6,347 bases of DNA, taken from Halobacteriales archaeon QS_5_70_15. Lineage in GTDB: Archaea > Halobacteriota > Halobacteria > Halobacteriales > Haloarculaceae. How positions within the stretch are numbered: position 1 is the first letter of the stretch; the number at the start of each line of letters is the position of its first letter. The stretch is from contig PXRQ01000045.1 of the NCBI GenBank assembly GCA_003022005.1, positions 1 through 6,347 on the forward strand, given 5' to 3'. The translations under genes and the position numbers were made by a program. This document shows, piece after piece, positions 4,993 to 6,347 of the stretch. Below the pieces are notes generated by a model, which had not been told where the DNA came from, did not search any database, and saw only the letters and a program-made list of their open reading frames with translations.

Positions 4993-5262
4993 GTTGCGTG
5001 AGTCTCGTTTCCACGGCCCGACCCCGAAACCCCGCGAACCCCGTAACCGTCCTCCACACGCGGCGCAGGAAGTACACGTTCGTCCACCGGGGGGACGACC
5101 GGGCCGCGGGCGGGAGCCTCGCTCGCCGGCTCGTCCAACGCGACCGCCGGGGTGGACGTACCGCGTTGGGCTCGACACGATCCCGACGCGCGGCATGCCC
5201 GACGGGTGCCACCGGGTGGTTCAGGAGGTGGTAGCGACGCGCGTAGCGGGTGGCGGCTCGCA
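4993..5262. other. Divergent intergenic region, no supported gene
   Basis: This is the body of the gap between the minus-strand small ORF unit and guaB. Open frames exist on both strands, but their products are Arg- and Pro-rich with no haloarchaeal codon bias. I see no RNA gene or strong repeat in it. Only the two ends carry recognisable promoter elements, so the gap is long (over 250 bases) for a region with no gene. An undetected small RNA or regulatory site cannot be excluded. Confidence 0.5.
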
Positions 5263-5271
5263 ACGTTTTTC
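5263..5271 (+). promoter_or_regulatory. Candidate TATA box of guaB
   Basis: ACGTTTTTC is centred about 27 bases upstream of the guaB ATG at 5295, in very GC-rich surroundings. The spacing predicts a leaderless or nearly leaderless guaB mRNA, consistent with the absence of a Shine-Dalgarno motif before the ATG. Confidence 0.45.
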
Positions 5272-5294
5272 CCGCGCCCTGCCGGACGGTTTAC

Positions 5295-6347
5295 ATGGCG
5301 AAGGACTCCCGTCCGTTCTCCTCGAAACTGGAGGTCCCGGAGGCGCTGACCTTCGACGACGTGCTCCTGCGACCGATGGAGAGCCGCGTCGAGCCGGACG
5401 ACGCGGACACGACGACGCACGTCTCGACGAACGTCGAACTCACCGTCCCGGTCCTCTCGGCGGCGATGGACACCGTCACCGAGGCGGAGCTGGCGATCGA
5501 GATGGCTCGACTGGGTGGCCTCGGCGTGCTCCACCGGAACATGACCGTCGAGGAGACGGCCCGGCAGGTAGAGCGGGTCAAGCGCGCGGACGAACTGATC
5601 ATCCGCGACGTCGTCACCGCATCACCCGACCAGACGGTCCGCGAGGTCGACGGGATGATGGACCGCGAGGGCGTCTCCGGCGCCCCCGTCGTCGACGACG
5701 AGGGAACCGTGCTCGGTATCATCTCCGGGACCGACATCCGTCCCTATCTCGAGGTCTCGGACCGCGACGAGGTCAGCGAGGCGATGACGAGCGAGGTCAT
5801 CACCGCGCCGGAGGGCGTCACCGCGCGCGAGGCGCTCGAACTGATGTACGAACACAGGATCGAGCGGGTGCCCATCGTCGACGGGGACGACCGGCTCGTC
5901 GGTCTCGTGACGATGCAGGGCATTCTCGCCCGCCGCGAGTACGACGACGCCGCACGGGACGGGGACGGTTCGCTCCGGGTCGGCGTCGCGGTCGGCCCGT
6001 TCGAGGCCGACCGCGCGGCGGCGGCCGACGAGGCGGGCGCCGACGTCCTGTTCATCGACTGTGCACACGCCCACAACCAGCACGTCATCGACTCCGCCCG
6101 GACGATAGCCGAGGAGGTCTCGGCGGACGTCGTCGTCGGGAACGTCGGCACCCGCGGGGCCGCCGAGGCCGTCGTCGACTTCGCCGACGGCGTCAAGGTG
6201 GGTATCGGTCCCGGATCGATCTGTACTACTCGTGTGGTCACCGGCGCCGGGATGCCACAGATCACCGCCGTCTCGGAGGTCGCCGACGTCGCCGGACCCG
6301 CAGGTGTCCCGGTCATCGCCGACGGCGGGATCCGCTACCCCGGCGAC
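5295..6347 (+). CDS. guaB: IMP dehydrogenase, 3' end outside window
   Basis: GuaB oxidises IMP to XMP with NAD+, the committed step of guanine nucleotide synthesis in the cytosol, and works as a tetramer. The 351 residues present cover most of a protein usually near 490. The opening [11 protein letters not shown] (18-28) and SAAMDTVTE (55-63) are typical barrel motifs. Two tandem CBS domains occupy about 102-160 and 163-220, inserted in the barrel as usual. The catalytic loop [17 protein letters not shown] (303-319) carries the nucleophile Cys310. DGGIRYPGD at 343-351 is the start of the IMP phosphate site. The NAD-side motif reads DCAHAHN (255-261), where bacterial enzymes have DTAHGHS, so Ala replaces a usual Gly. 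The mobile flap and the C-terminus lie beyond the right edge. The ATG at 5295 is supported by a TATA-like element 27 bases upstream. Confidence 0.97.
   Translation, partial: MAKDSRPFSSKLEVPEALTFDDVLLRPMESRVEPDDADTTTHVSTNVELTVPVLSAAMDTVTEAELAIEMARLGGLGVLHRNMTVEETARQVERVKRADELIIRDVVTASPDQTVREVDGMMDREGVSGAPVVDDEGTVLGIISGTDIRPYLEVSDRDEVSEAMTSEVITAPEGVTAREALELMYEHRIERVPIVDGDDRLVGLVTMQGILARREYDDAARDGDGSLRVGVAVGPFEADRAAAADEAGADVLFIDCAHAHNQHVIDSARTIAEEVSADVVVGNVGTRGAAEAVVDFADGVKVGIGPGSICTTRVVTGAGMPQITAVSEVADVAGPAGVPVIADGGIRYPGD

Noticed and set aside
3303..5001. Two overlapping plus-strand open frames of about 500 codons
   Set aside because: They run antisense through the DUF5795, DUF5794 and small ORF genes and have repetitive, Ser/Arg- or Gly/Asp-rich products without domains.
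4985..5263. Minus-strand 92-codon frame and plus-strand 78-codon frame in the gap before guaB
   Set aside because: They are Arg-rich, lack haloarchaeal codon bias and overlap the promoter regions of the flanking genes.
4839..5534. Extending the 40-residue ORF upstream to a 231-codon frame
   Set aside because: The extension is antisense to guaB at its start, is Arg-rich, and crosses the AT-rich promoter at 4978-4992. Only the part from 4961 has coding-like codon use.
1..6347. CRISPR array, insertion sequence or defence system
   Set aside because: No regularly spaced repeats, transposase motifs or defence-related domains were found on either strand.

Overview
The window looks like chromosomal DNA from a halophilic archaeon (class Halobacteria). 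The evidence is a very high GC content with strongly GC-biased third codon positions, acidic proteins, several leaderless-looking starts with AT-rich TATA-like elements about 21-28 bases upstream, a tRNA-Trp gene with a long box C/D-bearing intron, and two small families that I know only from haloarchaea (DUF5794 and DUF5795). Family names are recalled from sequence resemblance, not from a search.

Layout. Positions 1-550 hold no gene I can support: GC at third positions is only about 60% in every open frame, and the frames encode basic, low-information peptides. A minus-strand tRNA-Trp(CCA) gene (554-733) follows. It is interrupted by a 106-nt intron (590-695) that carries a dual box C/D methylation guide aimed at C34 and U39 of its own tRNA. 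On the plus strand come a short [2Fe-2S] ferredoxin (819-1172) and a small membrane protein (1252-1665) that seems to lack the middle of its family's usual architecture. A palindrome-rich gap separates this from a convergent minus-strand block. In transcription order that block is a 40-residue small ORF (4961-4839), a DUF5794 multi-spanning membrane protein (4835-3891), a DUF5795 zinc-ribbon protein (3770-3546) and a thiamine-diphosphate enzyme of the benzoylformate decarboxylase/acetolactate synthase superfamily (3454-1772). A divergent gap of about 330 bases leads to guaB (IMP dehydrogenase), which runs off the right edge.

How the parts work together. The tRNA and guaB are housekeeping genes (decoding UGG; guanine nucleotide synthesis). 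The small ORF ends three bases before the DUF5794 start, has haloarchaeal codon bias and lies just downstream of an AT-rich promoter, so it is probably the first cistron of a translationally coupled pair. DUF5795 and the thiamine-diphosphate enzyme each appear to have their own promoter. No mobile element, CRISPR array or defence system was seen. The most notable points are the self-targeting intron with an internal copy of the anticodon-loop target, the coupled 40-residue ORF, the apparent internal deletion in the membrane protein, and an inverted partial copy of the tRNA 3' end in the gene-poor left arm.
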